In this document: positions 1 to 8,520 of the stretch, in pieces
How the letters are laid out: every line of letters begins with the position of its first letter
Numbering within the stretch: position 1 is the stretch's first letter
Assembly (NCBI GenBank): GCA_041394705.1
Contig: JAWKHS010000012.1
Location: 62,001 to 126,000, forward strand
Length of the DNA: 64,000 nucleotides
Reading direction: 5' to 3'
DNA from: Vicinamibacterales bacterium
Lineage (GTDB): Bacteria > Acidobacteriota > Vicinamibacteria > Vicinamibacterales > UBA2999
The notes under the pieces: model-generated
Databases searched by the model: none
Seen by the model: the letters and a program-made list of their open reading frames with translations, nothing else
What the model was told of the DNA's origin: nothing
Program-made: the position numbers and the translations under genes

Positions 1-1
1 C

Positions 2-172
2 AGCTACGGCATCGGGCTGCAGACCTTCGCGCTCGGCTTCCCCATCCACTTCGACTGGAGCTGGCGGACGCTGTTCAACCGCAACTGGGAGGACGTGGTG
101 TTCTCGACCTCCGGCGGCAGCTCGGCGTTCCGCAAGCCGCGCTTCCAGGTGTGGATCGGCTACGACTTCTGA
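2..172 (+). CDS. C-terminal end of an outer-membrane beta-barrel protein (partial)
   Basis: The reading frame is open from base 2 to a TGA at 170-172, giving the last 56 residues of a protein whose start lies outside the window. The tail alternates aromatic and hydrophobic residues (ALGFPIHFDWSW) and ends in WIGYDF. A terminal Phe after alternating residues is the usual BamA-recognition signature of the last strand of an outer-membrane barrel. TolB-like barrel fusions in Acidobacteria can end this way, but too little is present to name a family. The next gene starts about 50 bases later on the same strand. Confidence 0.6.
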   Translation, partial: SYGIGLQTFALGFPIHFDWSWRTLFNRNWEDVVFSTSGGSSAFRKPRFQVWIGYDF

Positions 173-223
173 TCCTTGCGGCGGCCGGACTCGGCGAGAC
201 GCCGGTCCCGGCCGCGCCTGACG

Positions 224-703
224 ATGCCCGCGAAGCGTTGGACTGAATCGGCGGCCGAGACCGTGCAGGTCGTGCTGCCGAACGACTCGAACCCGCTCGG
301 GTTCATCCTGGGCGGCGCGGTGATGCACCTCATCGACATCACCGGGGCCATCGCGTGCCATCGCCACACCAACAGCCTCGCCCTCACCGCGGGCGTCGAC
401 GGGCTGGAGTTCCTGCATCCCATCCGCGTCGGCGACATGATCATCCTGAAGTCCCGGGTCACCGGCACCTTCACGACGTCGCTCGAGGTGGAAGTGGAGG
501 TCTTCAGCGAGGCCATCACGACCGGCGCACGCACGCTCACCAGCCGGGCGTATCTCACCTTCGTGGCCATCGATCGCGAGGGCCGGCCCCAGCGCGTGCC
601 GCCGCTGCTGCTCGAGACCGACGACGATCGGGCCCGCGCCGACGCCGCCCAGGAGCGCCGGTCGGCGCGCCTGGCCCGCCGTCGCGGGCGCGCCGGCGCC
701 TGA
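224..703 (+). CDS. Hotdog-fold acyl-CoA thioesterase
   Basis: A 159-residue protein that should hydrolyse acyl-CoA thioesters in the cytosol. The core HotDog features are visible: an early SNPLGFILGG segment, the helix GGAVMHLIDITGAIACHRHTN carrying the acidic Asp, then the strand with FLHPIRVGD and a long hydrophobic strand SRAYLTFVAID. This matches the YciA/ACOT7 type of hexameric thioesterase. I chose ATG 224; an upstream TTG at 176 would add a basic, low-complexity N-terminus. The C-terminal 30 residues are Arg-rich and probably disordered. Substrate chain length cannot be read from sequence. Confidence 0.8.
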   Translation: MPAKRWTESAAETVQVVLPNDSNPLGFILGGAVMHLIDITGAIACHRHTNSLALTAGVDGLEFLHPIRVGDMIILKSRVTGTFTTSLEVEVEVFSEAITTGARTLTSRAYLTFVAIDREGRPQRVPPLLLETDDDRARADAAQERRSARLARRRGRAGA

Positions 704-715
704 CGCCGGACGGGC

Positions 716-2236
716 TCAGTTGCCCCGGGCGGCGCGCGACAGCCGCAGCTCGCTCCGCGCGAGGTCCACGGTGGCCCGGTAGGGGCTCAGGAACTTGTGG
801 CCGACGATGCCCCCGAGCTGGAATCCGAGCAGCACGCTCGGCGCCCGGAGGTTCAGCACCACCACCGAGAAGTTGCGGTACTCGATGTCCCGGAACTGGA
901 GGTTCAGCCCCTGCATCAGGAAGGCGTCACGGTCCCACCCCGACGTGCCGTACACCTTCAGGGCGATCCGCCGGCCCGTGGGCTCGCCGGGACGAATGGC
1001 GTCGGCCGTGGCCTTGCTGATCGAGATCACCTCGCCGCCGGTGTCGACGACGAAGTATGCGGGACGCTCGGCGTTGATCATGCCCCGCACCATCGCGAGC
1101 CGGTGCATGCGCAGCGGCAGCCGGATCTCGGACTCGTCGTCGGGCAGGTGCTCCCCGATGGTCAGCTTCTTGGTGCCGTAGTCGATGGCCATCGACAGCC
1201 CGAACGCCATCGGCGAGAAGCTCTCCATCTCCCGCTTCGGGATGCCCTTGAGCGCCGGGTTCTTGATGAGCACCGGCACGTTCCTCACCTTGAGGGTGCC
1301 CAGTTCGAACGTGTCGGCGCGGGCCAGCTGCAACCCGCGCAGGCCCACTTCGCCGACGCCGGCGCTGAGCGTGTAGGTGATGGGCGTGACGCCCGAGGCC
1401 TGGGCAATCTGGCGCGACACCGTGGTGTTCTCGGAGCCGGTGTCGAGCACGAAGTCGGTCCACCGGCCGCCGTTGACGCGCGCCTTCACGATCACCTTGT
1501 CCTGCACGAGCTTGAACGGGACGGTGTGCAGGCGCCCGCGGGAGCCCTCGTCGAGTTCGTTGGCTTCGCGGTTGCGGAAGGCCTGCAGGAAGCGGATCTG
1601 CGCCTTGGACCACAGCGCCTTGTCGCTCCGGTCCTTGTTCGGCAGGAGGTTGACGTAGTTCGTGTAGGCGGCGGCGGCCTCCTCGTAGCGGTGGAGCCGC
1701 TCGAGGATCGCGCCGGTCGTGTGATGAATCTCGCCGTCGCGTGGCGCCGTCCTCAGCGCCGCCTGGGCCTCGTCGAGCGCCTCGGTCAGCCGCGACTTGG
1801 ACGCGAGCGCCTTGGCCAGGCCGTGGCGGCCGCGCGACAGTTCCGGCTCGATCGCCAGGGAGTCTCGGAACTCGCGTTCCGCCTCGTCGAAGAGGCCGGC
1901 CGACCACAACGCGTCGGCGTGAACGGCGATGGCTTCCGGGTTGCGCGGCGAGTCCTCCCTCAGCGAGGACGCCTCGCGCTGGGCCTCTTCGAACTCGCCC
2001 ACCAGGAGCGCGGTCTTGACGACGCCGATGCGGGCCCGGAGCTTCAGCTCCGGGTCGTCGGACTCGGCGGCCCGCTTGAAGGCGTCGCGGGCTTCGTCGA
2101 AGCGCGTCTCCTCGTAGAGGAGCGTTCCCAGCTGGAACTGCAGTTCGGCATCGTCGCCCGGCCCACGGGCCTGGAGTGACAACACCACGGCGGCGCACAT
2201 CGCCGCGACGAGCAGTCCGCGACCGGCCACAGTCAT
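716..2236 (-). CDS. Secreted TPR protein with two retropepsin-like aspartyl protease domains
   Basis: A 506-residue exported protein with an N-terminal signal sequence (about residues 1-23, basic start then LLVAAMCAAVVLS). Residues about 30-200 hold TPR-type helical repeats (LGTLLYEETRFDEARDAF and later copies). The C-terminal half carries two tandem retropepsin-like (clan AA) modules, each with a catalytic DTG motif: VLDTGSENT and VVDTGGEV. A final IVGHKFLSPY segment resembles the flap and closing strand of such domains. Tandem clan AA domains can form an intramolecular pair, so a functional periplasmic protease is plausible. The substrate is unknown. It is the last gene of a minus-strand row behind ferredoxin, separated by 147 bases with a hairpin. 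Confidence 0.8.
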   Translation of the reverse strand: MTVAGRGLLVAAMCAAVVLSLQARGPGDDAELQFQLGTLLYEETRFDEARDAFKRAAESDDPELKLRARIGVVKTALLVGEFEEAQREASSLREDSPRNPEAIAVHADALWSAGLFDEAEREFRDSLAIEPELSRGRHGLAKALASKSRLTEALDEAQAALRTAPRDGEIHHTTGAILERLHRYEEAAAAYTNYVNLLPNKDRSDKALWSKAQIRFLQAFRNREANELDEGSRGRLHTVPFKLVQDKVIVKARVNGGRWTDFVLDTGSENTTVSRQIAQASGVTPITYTLSAGVGEVGLRGLQLARADTFELGTLKVRNVPVLIKNPALKGIPKREMESFSPMAFGLSMAIDYGTKKLTIGEHLPDDESEIRLPLRMHRLAMVRGMINAERPAYFVVDTGGEVISISKATADAIRPGEPTGRRIALKVYGTSGWDRDAFLMQGLNLQFRDIEYRNFSVVVLNLRAPSVLLGFQLGGIVGHKFLSPYRATVDLARSELRLSRAARGN

Positions 2237-2331
2237 CTGGCCCTCCTGGGGCGAGCGCTCTCGCCGCCGGGATGCTCAGGCGCGCGTCGGCGCGAGACGC
2301 GCGCGGTCCACCCCATCCTCACCACGCTCAG

Positions 2332-2350
2332 CGAGCGCCAGGGGCGCTCG
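2332..2350 (-). terminator. Hairpin between ferredoxin and TPR protease genes
   Basis: CGAGCGCC and GGCGCTCG form a perfect 8-bp stem around a 3-base loop, 34 bases past the fdxA stop. No T-run follows on either strand, so an intrinsic terminator is only a possibility. Confidence 0.35.
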
Positions 2351-2383
2351 GCGTTCCGTTATATCAGGTATCGAATGCGCGGC

Positions 2384-2644
2384 CTACTTCTGATAGTAGG
2401 TCGCGTTGATCTCGATGTAATTCTTCCACTTCTCCGGGACCTCATCGAGCGCGAAGATCGCCTCGACCGGGCACGCCGGCACGCACGCGCCGCAGTCGAT
2501 GCACTCGTCCGGGTGGATGTAGAGCTGCGTGGCGGCCTCGAATTCGCCCTCGTCCTTGCGGGGGTGGATGCAGTCCACGGGGCACACGTCCACGCAGGCC
2601 GAGTCCTTGGTGCCGATGCAGGGTTCGCAGATGATGTAGGCCAA
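2384..2644 (-). CDS. fdxA: 7Fe ferredoxin (3Fe-4S/4Fe-4S)
   Basis: An 86-residue low-potential electron carrier. The cysteines fit the Azotobacter FdI/Thermus 7Fe pattern: C-x7-C-x3-CP near the N-terminus (CIGTKDSACVDVCP), then PVDC, then CIDCGACVPACP. This predicts one [3Fe-4S] and one [4Fe-4S] cluster. I chose the TTG at 2644 because a strong GGAGGAG ribosome-binding site precedes it and the family normally starts two or three residues before the first Ile-Cys; a longer upstream reading lacks family similarity. It lies 53 bases behind the IclR gene on the same strand and may share its transcript. Confidence 0.9.
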   Translation of the reverse strand: MAYIICEPCIGTKDSACVDVCPVDCIHPRKDEGEFEAATQLYIHPDECIDCGACVPACPVEAIFALDEVPEKWKNYIEINATYYQK

Positions 2645-2697
2645 CGTCTCCTCCGAAAATGCTCCAGAAACCCGCCCGCGCACGGGCGGCCGAGCGG

Positions 2698-3465
2698 CTA
2701 CGCCGACGCCTCCAGGCCGGTCGACGGCAGAAATCCCAGCCTGACCGAGATGTTCCTGGCCAGGTCCCAGATGCCCCGGTGATCGACCGTCGTGAGCGGG
2801 GCCTCGTCGGCGCCATGCGCGAACGCCCCCACGCGGCCGACCTCCTGGGCCGTGTAATCCCGAATCGGCGCGCAGCTGCACACGAGGCGTTGCGCGCCCT
2901 CGGGCAGCGCGCCGGCCGGGCCGAGGCGGACGACGCCGTCGGCCGGGGCCTGTAGCTGCGCGGCGTCGTTCAGTTTGAGGCACGACAGGCGCCGCGTGGC
3001 GTGCGGTGGCTGCGCCTGGAAATACAGGGCGCAGTGGCCGGGCATCTCGCGCCCGTGGACGGTGCGCATCGCCACTTCGTCGGGCCCGGTCGTCCAGAAG
3101 TACGCGACCTCCCCCGCGCCCGGCATCGCCAGGAACATGCGGTACGAGGTCCGGAGGACGTAGTCCCGCAGCAGCGGATAGGCGTGCAGCCGGAGTTCCG
3201 AGCCGCCCAGGGCGCGAAACATCAGGTCGAGCATCTTGAGCGACAGGCTGTAGCGGGCCCGGTCGTCGTCCTGCCGGACGTAGCCGCGCCGTCGCAGCAC
3301 GCCCAGGATCCGATGGGCGCTCGAGGCCGGGATGTGGAGCGCCCGGGCCACTTCAGTGAGCGTGAGTCCTCGCGGAGCGCGGCTCAGCACTTCGCACACG
3401 TCGAGCGCCTTGTCGGTGGACGTCAGGGGTGCGGCGCGTGGAGAGTCGGCGCGAGATTCCAACAT
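2698..3465 (-). CDS. IclR-family transcriptional regulator
   Basis: A 255-residue DNA-binding regulator. The N-terminal winged helix is clear (DVCEVLSRAPRGLTLTEVAR, then IPASSAHRILGVLRRRGYV), followed by the IclR effector-binding GAF-like domain up to the C-terminal FAHGADEAP segment. IclR proteins commonly control aromatic, glyoxylate or fatty-acid catabolism, but no target is evident here apart from the following ferredoxin. ATG 3465 is preferred; an upstream TTG at 3492 would add nine residues. It is divergent from the Ser/Thr kinase gene, with about 100 bases between starts. Confidence 0.88.
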   Translation of the reverse strand: MLESRADSPRAAPLTSTDKALDVCEVLSRAPRGLTLTEVARALHIPASSAHRILGVLRRRGYVRQDDDRARYSLSLKMLDLMFRALGGSELRLHAYPLLRDYVLRTSYRMFLAMPGAGEVAYFWTTGPDEVAMRTVHGREMPGHCALYFQAQPPHATRRLSCLKLNDAAQLQAPADGVVRLGPAGALPEGAQRLVCSCAPIRDYTAQEVGRVGAFAHGADEAPLTTVDHRGIWDLARNISVRLGFLPSTGLEASA

Positions 3466-3541
3466 GCGGAACGCGATTTCAAAAAGACGCAATCAACTGT
3501 AGCCGTGGAGCTTGTCCGAATCAAGGCGCCGGGCGCGCACG

Positions 3542-3570
3542 TTGACCTCGCGGGAGCCAAGCCCTAGGAT
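3542..3570 (+). promoter_or_regulatory. Sigma-70-type promoter of the Ser/Thr kinase gene
   Basis: TTGACC (3542-3547), a 17-base spacer, then TAGGAT (3565-3570). The -10 overlaps the ATG at 3569, so transcription would begin near 3577. That argues for translation from GTG 3581 or ATG 3602 rather than ATG 3569. Confidence 0.5.
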
Positions 3571-5776
3571 GGATTCCCCCGTGTCGAACCTGTCGGGTCA
3601 GATGCTCGGCCATTACAAGGTGCTGGAACCCCTGGGGGCCGGCGGCATGGGCGTCGTTTATCGGGCCCAGGACACGGTGCTCGGCCGGATGGTCGCGCTG
3701 AAGGTCCTGCCGACGACCGCCTCCACGGACCCGGAAGCCATCAACCGCTTCCGGCGTGAGGCCCGTACCGCGTCGAGCCTGAACCACCCCAGCATCTGCA
3801 CGGTCTACGGTTTCGACGACCAGGAGGGCCGCTGCTTCCTCGCCATGGAGCTCCTCGAGGGCGAAACCCTCGACCGGCGGCTGGTCCGTGGGCCGCTCGA
3901 ACCGAAGCTCCTGCTGGACGTCGCGATCCAGGTCGCCGATGCCCTGGATGCGGCGCACGTCGAGGGCATCCTTCACCGGGACGTCAAGCCCGCCAACATC
4001 TTCCTGACGAAGCGCGGCCAGACCAAGGTGCTGGACTTCGGACTGGCGAAGCTCTCGACGGCCCACCACCGCAAGGCGGGCGAAGACCAGTCCACCACGG
4101 TGGAGCCCACGATGTTCACGTCGGTCGTGGGCACGACGGTGGGCACGGTCGCGTACATGTCGCCGGAACAGGCGCGGGCCGAGGAGCTCGACTCGCGGAC
4201 GGACCTGTTCTCGTTCGGCGTGGTGCTGTACGAGATGGCGACGGGCCGCGTCAGCTTCCCCGGCAACACCACCGCCGTGATCTTCGACGGGATCCTGAAC
4301 CGCGATCCCACGCCGGCATCGGCGCTGAATCCCGCCATCTCGCCCGACCTCGACCGCATCATCGCCAAGGCCCTCGAAAAAGACCGGGCGCTGCGCTACC
4401 AGACCGCCGCCGATCTGCGCGCCGACCTGCAGCGGCTCCAGCGCGACTCGAGCACCCGCCGGTCCGCGTCGGCGGTGGCACGCCCATCGGCCGTCGCGCC
4501 TCCGATTCCGGCGGACGCGGCCACGGATCAGACGATCATCACGCCGCCGATCAGAAACACGATGATCGCGATCGATCCGGCCCTGGCAGCCACGGCCGAG
4601 GTCCCGGCGGCGGCGTCGCGGGCGGCGGCGCCCGTCACGGCCGCGCCGGCGCCGTCCGTGCCGCCCGCTCCCGGTTCCCCGGTCCCGTCCGCCGAGACGG
4701 CGTCGCCGGCGCGGCGGGGCCTTCCGCTGCCGCTGCCCGTGATGGGCGCGATCGCAGCCGCGCTCGTCCTTGGGGCCATCGGCCTGATGGTCTTCACGAG
4801 CGACGACCCACCGCCGCCGGGCGAGGAGACGGCCGCCGCCACCGCCGAGCCGACGGCCGAGAGCGCCGCCGACGCCCCTGCCGTCGCGGACGCGCCGGCG
4901 GCCACGCCCCCGGCCGCGACCGCGGTGGCCGTGGCGCCGCCACCCGCGGCGCCCGCCCGTCCGGCTTCTGCACCCGCCGCCCCCACCGAGGACCCGGGAC
5001 CGGCGGCCACGGCACCCGGAGCACGGCCCGCGAAGGCGGACGCGGCGCCCGAGGCGACCACCCGGTTCGACGTGGCGCGCGCGAAGCTGAACAACAATCT
5101 GATCGACCAGGGGCTCGCCGACCTGCGCTCCATCGTCAACGACTTCCCGACGGCGCCTGTGGCCGCCGACGCGGCCTACCTCACCGCGGAAGTCCTGGCC
5201 AAGGCGGGCAGGACCACCGACGCGATGGGCGCCTATGTGGAGTTCGCGAGCCGGTTCGCGAAGGACCGGCGGGTGCCGGAGAGCCAGGTGGCGCTGGCCG
5301 ATCTCACGCTGGACTCGCGCCAGCCGAATCGCGAGGAGACGGCGAGGGCGCTCTACGCGAAGGCGGCCGCGGCGGCGCCTGGGACGCCGGTGGCGCTTCG
5401 CGCGCTCCAGCAGAAGATCGCCCTCGAAGACCGCCGGAAGATGAAGGAGCGGGACGCGTCGAGCGGCAAGGACCTGCCGGCCAGCCTCGCGACGCTGCGT
5501 CAGCTCGCCGACCAGTTTCCGAACTCGCCGCACGCGATGCTCGCGCTGTACCGCCTCGGCTCCGGCTACGCCGACGCGGACCAGTGGGAGATGGCGGCCA
5601 TCGCCTGGACGGATCTGGCGACCCACTACCCCGACAATCCCAACGACGCCTGGTGGCTGCTGGGCGAGCTCTACGAGCGCCGGCTCCGGGACGCGGACAA
5701 GGCGCGCGCCGCATACGCGCAGGTGCCCCAGTCGTCGCGCCGCTACCAGGACGCGCAGCGCAAGCTTCGGCGGTAG
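3569..5776 (+). CDS. Transmembrane Ser/Thr protein kinase with C-terminal TPR domain
   Basis: About 735 residues. An N-terminal PknB-type kinase domain (about residues 10-280) has the glycine loop GAGGMGVVY, Lys in VALKVLP, catalytic HRDVKPAN, DFGLAK and the MSPEQ activation-segment end, so it should be active. An Ala/Pro-rich linker follows, then one membrane helix (VMGAIAAALVLGAIGLMVF), another Ala/Pro-rich linker and an extracytoplasmic TPR/YbgF-like repeat region to the C-terminus. This kinase-TM-TPR design is common in Acidobacteria and suggests the outer repeats sense or bind an envelope partner. Start is uncertain: ATG 3569 is given, but a promoter overlapping it favours GTG 3581 or ATG 3602. 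Confidence 0.9.
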   Translation: MDSPVSNLSGQMLGHYKVLEPLGAGGMGVVYRAQDTVLGRMVALKVLPTTASTDPEAINRFRREARTASSLNHPSICTVYGFDDQEGRCFLAMELLEGETLDRRLVRGPLEPKLLLDVAIQVADALDAAHVEGILHRDVKPANIFLTKRGQTKVLDFGLAKLSTAHHRKAGEDQSTTVEPTMFTSVVGTTVGTVAYMSPEQARAEELDSRTDLFSFGVVLYEMATGRVSFPGNTTAVIFDGILNRDPTPASALNPAISPDLDRIIAKALEKDRALRYQTAADLRADLQRLQRDSSTRRSASAVARPSAVAPPIPADAATDQTIITPPIRNTMIAIDPALAATAEVPAAASRAAAPVTAAPAPSVPPAPGSPVPSAETASPARRGLPLPLPVMGAIAAALVLGAIGLMVFTSDDPPPPGEETAAATAEPTAESAADAPAVADAPAATPPAATAVAVAPPPAAPARPASAPAAPTEDPGPAATAPGARPAKADAAPEATTRFDVARAKLNNNLIDQGLADLRSIVNDFPTAPVAADAAYLTAEVLAKAGRTTDAMGAYVEFASRFAKDRRVPESQVALADLTLDSRQPNREETARALYAKAAAAAPGTPVALRALQQKIALEDRRKMKERDASSGKDLPASLATLRQLADQFPNSPHAMLALYRLGSGYADADQWEMAAIAWTDLATHYPDNPNDAWWLLGELYERRLRDADKARAAYAQVPQSSRRYQDAQRKLRR

Positions 5777-5806
5777 GACGCCACCCGGCGCGCCGCCGCG
5801 GAGCCC

Positions 5807-6583
5807 TCAGGACACGTCCACGCGAATCGATCCGGTGACGACGTCGATCGACACGACGCGGGTGGCCGGGCCGATGGATGCTTCGCCCCACCGGGGCCCC
5901 CACCGGTCCTTCATGACGAGCGGCAGCGACGACCGGATGGTGCCGTTCAAGGCGAGCGCCATCACGCGCGCGTTCTCGATCGGCCCACTGAGCCCGAGGG
6001 TGACGTCGCCGTTGAACGTCCTGAGGCGGATCACCCCGCCGTCGGTCACGCGCGCGCGGCGCACGTCGATCGATCCGATGGTGGTTTCCAGGCGCACCTC
6101 CCCCGCGACGTCGGCGGCCGCGACGTCGCCCCGTGTCACCGTGCCGCGCACCGACCGATCGAGGCCTCGGATCGTCAAGGTGCCCTCGTCGAGCGTGATG
6201 GGCCCGATGCGCGCGGAGGGTGGGGCGGCAACCGTGATCTCCACCCGGCGGGCGGGGTCGGAGGCATGGTCGCGTTCGGTGACGTCGACGTGGACGGCCC
6301 CGCCGTTCTGGCCCACCTCGATCGGGATCGCCGCCAGCCCGCTGGCGGAGGGCGCGCGCCGGACGATTTCGATGCGAACGTCGGCGCGCGACGCGTCGCC
6401 GGTCACGCGCACGGTCCCGGCCGACACGGCCAGCGACAACGCCTGGTCGTCGGCGAGCGCGACGGTGCGGACGACGCGGTCTTCGACCGCCGCGCGCCCG
6501 GCGGCGTCCGGGCCCGGCGCGAACGCGACGGTCATCGCGGCCACCAGGGCCGCGAGCGCGGCCGTGGCTCGATCAGGCGTCAT
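5807..6583 (-). CDS. Exported DUF4097-like beta-helix protein
   Basis: A 258-residue secreted protein with a signal sequence (ATAALAALVAAMTVAFAPGPDAAG). The mature part is made of short repeated beta-strands with the pattern typical of DUF4097/putative adhesin beta-helices: GTVRVTGDASRADVRIEI, then GTLTIRGLDRSVRGTVTRGDV, then IGSIDVRRARV, and the end TGSIRVDVS. The function of such proteins is unknown; envelope location is likely. It converges on the kinase gene (30 bases apart) and diverges from the porin gene, sharing an AT-rich -10 box with it. ATG 6583 chosen; a longer reading to 6622 has no signal-sequence logic. Confidence 0.72.
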   Translation of the reverse strand: MTPDRATAALAALVAAMTVAFAPGPDAAGRAAVEDRVVRTVALADDQALSLAVSAGTVRVTGDASRADVRIEIVRRAPSASGLAAIPIEVGQNGGAVHVDVTERDHASDPARRVEITVAAPPSARIGPITLDEGTLTIRGLDRSVRGTVTRGDVAAADVAGEVRLETTIGSIDVRRARVTDGGVIRLRTFNGDVTLGLSGPIENARVMALALNGTIRSSLPLVMKDRWGPRWGEASIGPATRVVSIDVVTGSIRVDVS

Positions 6584-6597
6584 CGGATCCCGGGGGC

Positions 6598-6604
6598 TAT
6601 AATG
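6598..6604. promoter_or_regulatory. Shared -10 region of the divergent DUF4097 and porin genes
   Basis: A consensus TATAAT sits at 6598-6603 on the + strand, and the overlapping complement reads CATTAT (6604-6599) on the minus strand. No good -35 is seen in either direction. The + strand -10 overlaps an ATG at 6602, which argues that the porin gene starts at GTG 6638. Confidence 0.45.
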
Positions 6605-6637
6605 ACCGAGTTCCCTCGCCACGTCGACGGCGCTGCC

Positions 6638-7840
6638 GTGCGCGCGATCACGATCCTCCTCCTCGTCGCCGCCGTCCGCCAGGCGTCGGCCCAGACACCC
6701 GACGTGGCGTCAGGGCGCGCCGAGTCCGGCCGCGTGTCGGTGGGCGGCGAGGTCTCGGCCACCTACGGGTCGCTCGATCCGGGCTTCTTCAACTACGCCA
6801 CCTACGCCTACGATCCGCTCCGCAACGTCCGCGTGGTGCTGGACGGGTCGGCGCGGGTCGCCCCGCATGTCGAACTCCTGGGAGAAGTCCGGACCGACGG
6901 CCTGTCGGAAGCCCGCGTGTCGGCGTTGTACGTGCGCGTGCGGCCGTGGCTCACCCGCGGTGTCGACGTGCAGGCCGGCCGCGTGCCGACGGCCTTCGGC
7001 CTCTACGGCCGCCGCAGCTACGGCGGCGATACGCCGTTCGTCACGCGCCCGCTGCCGTACGCCTACCTGCTGTCGCTGCGGCCGGACGCGCGTCCGGCGA
7101 CCGCGGACGACCTCGTGGAGATGCGCGGCCGGGGCTGGCTCTCGGCGTTTCCCCGCGGCGTCGCGGCGCCCGATCGCGGTCTCCCCATCGTCAACACCGA
7201 CACGTGGGACACCGGGGTGCAGGTGCGGCTGGCGGGGCAGGCGGCCGAGTGGACGGCCGCCATCACCCGGGGAACACTCGGCCGGCCGCGGCTGCACGAC
7301 GACAACGGGGGGCGATCGTTCAGCACCCGCGCCGTCTGGCGGCCGCACCCCGGCCTGGCGGTCGGGGCGTCGGCGGCCGACGGGGCCTACCTGTCACGCG
7401 CCGTGCGCGACACGCTCCGCGCCGGCGAGACGCTGGAGCAGTTCCATCAGCGTGCCACGGGCGTCGACGTCGATCTGTCCTACGGTCGATGGCTGCTGCG
7501 CAGCGAGGTGCTGTGGAGCCGGTGGGACCTGCCGGCCTTCGAGGGTGAGGCCGACGGCCGGTCGGTGAGCGCGACGGCCACCTGGGCCGAGGCCCGGGTC
7601 CGGCTGATCCCGGGGCTGGATGTCGGACTCCGGGCCGAACGCCTGGGCTTCGACCGGATTGCCACGCCGTCCCGCGAGACGCCCTGGGAGGCTGCGGTGT
7701 CCCGCCTGGAAGGGGGGCTCGCGTTCGTGCCCGTGCGCCACGTTCGTGTGACGGTCGACGTGCAGCGCAACCGGCGCCCGCTCGGCGGACGCGTGCGCCA
7801 CGACACGCTCCTCGCGGGCCAGGTGGCCGTATGGTTCTGA
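6638..7840 (+). CDS. Porin-like outer-membrane beta-barrel protein
   Basis: About 400 residues with a clean signal peptide from GTG 6638 (VRAITILLLVAAVRQASAQ). The mature sequence alternates polar and hydrophobic residues in strands such as VELLGEVRTDG, SALYVRVRPWL and VDVQAGRVPTAFGLYGRR. The QAGRVPTAFG segment resembles porins that line anion or alginate channels and the barrels encoded next to respiratory genes. The last strand ends in VAVWF. It overlaps the next gene by 10 bases, so it belongs to the cupredoxin-kinase-regulator operon. ATG 6602 is an alternative start. Solute or redox partner cannot be told from sequence. Confidence 0.7.
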   Translation: MRAITILLLVAAVRQASAQTPDVASGRAESGRVSVGGEVSATYGSLDPGFFNYATYAYDPLRNVRVVLDGSARVAPHVELLGEVRTDGLSEARVSALYVRVRPWLTRGVDVQAGRVPTAFGLYGRRSYGGDTPFVTRPLPYAYLLSLRPDARPATADDLVEMRGRGWLSAFPRGVAAPDRGLPIVNTDTWDTGVQVRLAGQAAEWTAAITRGTLGRPRLHDDNGGRSFSTRAVWRPHPGLAVGASAADGAYLSRAVRDTLRAGETLEQFHQRATGVDVDLSYGRWLLRSEVLWSRWDLPAFEGEADGRSVSATATWAEARVRLIPGLDVGLRAERLGFDRIATPSRETPWEAAVSRLEGGLAFVPVRHVRVTVDVQRNRRPLGGRVRHDTLLAGQVAVWF

Positions 7841-8520
7841 GCCTCAGGGCCGTGACCGCCGCCCTGGCCACCCTGGCGGCGGTGTGGTCGCCGTCCGCGC
7901 CCGCGGCGCCCGTGAGCCAGGGCGCCACCAGCGGGACCATCCGGGGACGCCTGGACGTGCACCGGCTGGTGACGCCGGCGCATCCCCGTCCGTCGGTGGG
8001 CGAGCTCGGCAGCCCGCCGCACCGCGGGACCCCCGACGTCCGGCCCGGCCTCGTCTACCTGGACGTGGCGCCACGGAGCGCCTTCGACGAGCACGAACCG
8101 GGCCGCGCGATGATGGACCAGCGGGAGGAGACGTTCGTACCGCGGCTCCTGGCGATCACCACCGGCACGACGGTGGACTTCCCCAACAGCGACCGGATTT
8201 ACCACAACGTCTTCTCGCTCTCGAGGGCGAAGCGGTTCGATCTCGGCCGCTACGCCGCCGGACGGTCCAAGTCGGTCCGCTTCGACCGCCCCGGCGTGGT
8301 GCGCGTGTTCTGCGACATCCACTCGCACATGTCGGCGTTCATCGTCGTGTTCAACCACCCGTTCTTCCGCGTGACCGACGCCGAGGGGCGCTTCCGCATC
8401 GACAACGTGCCGCCCGGCTCCTACACGGTCGTCGGCTGGTACGAGGGCGAGGCGCGGGTCCGGCGCAGCGTGACGGTCGCGGCCGGCGCGGTGAGCGACC
8501 TGGAACTGGTGGCGCCGTGA
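7831..8520 (+). CDS. Secreted cupredoxin with C-terminal carboxypeptidase-regulatory-like domain
   Basis: A 229-residue exported protein. After a signal peptide (AVTAALATLAAVWSPSAPAA) a plastocyanin-like domain carries likely type-1 copper ligands: His in RIYHNVFS, then Cys, His and a nearby Met in VFCDIHSHMSAF. The C-terminal 50 residues (RVTDAEGRFRIDNVPPGSYTV) form a CarboxypepD_reg-like beta sandwich. Methylamine-utilisation-type proteins in Acidobacteria have this two-domain form. It likely shuttles electrons or copper in the periplasm. It overlaps the porin by 10 bases and the kinase start by 4 (GTGA), which implies coordinated expression. Confidence 0.82.
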   Translation: MVLSLRAVTAALATLAAVWSPSAPAAPVSQGATSGTIRGRLDVHRLVTPAHPRPSVGELGSPPHRGTPDVRPGLVYLDVAPRSAFDEHEPGRAMMDQREETFVPRLLAITTGTTVDFPNSDRIYHNVFSLSRAKRFDLGRYAAGRSKSVRFDRPGVVRVFCDIHSHMSAFIVVFNHPFFRVTDAEGRFRIDNVPPGSYTVVGWYEGEARVRRSVTVAAGAVSDLELVAP

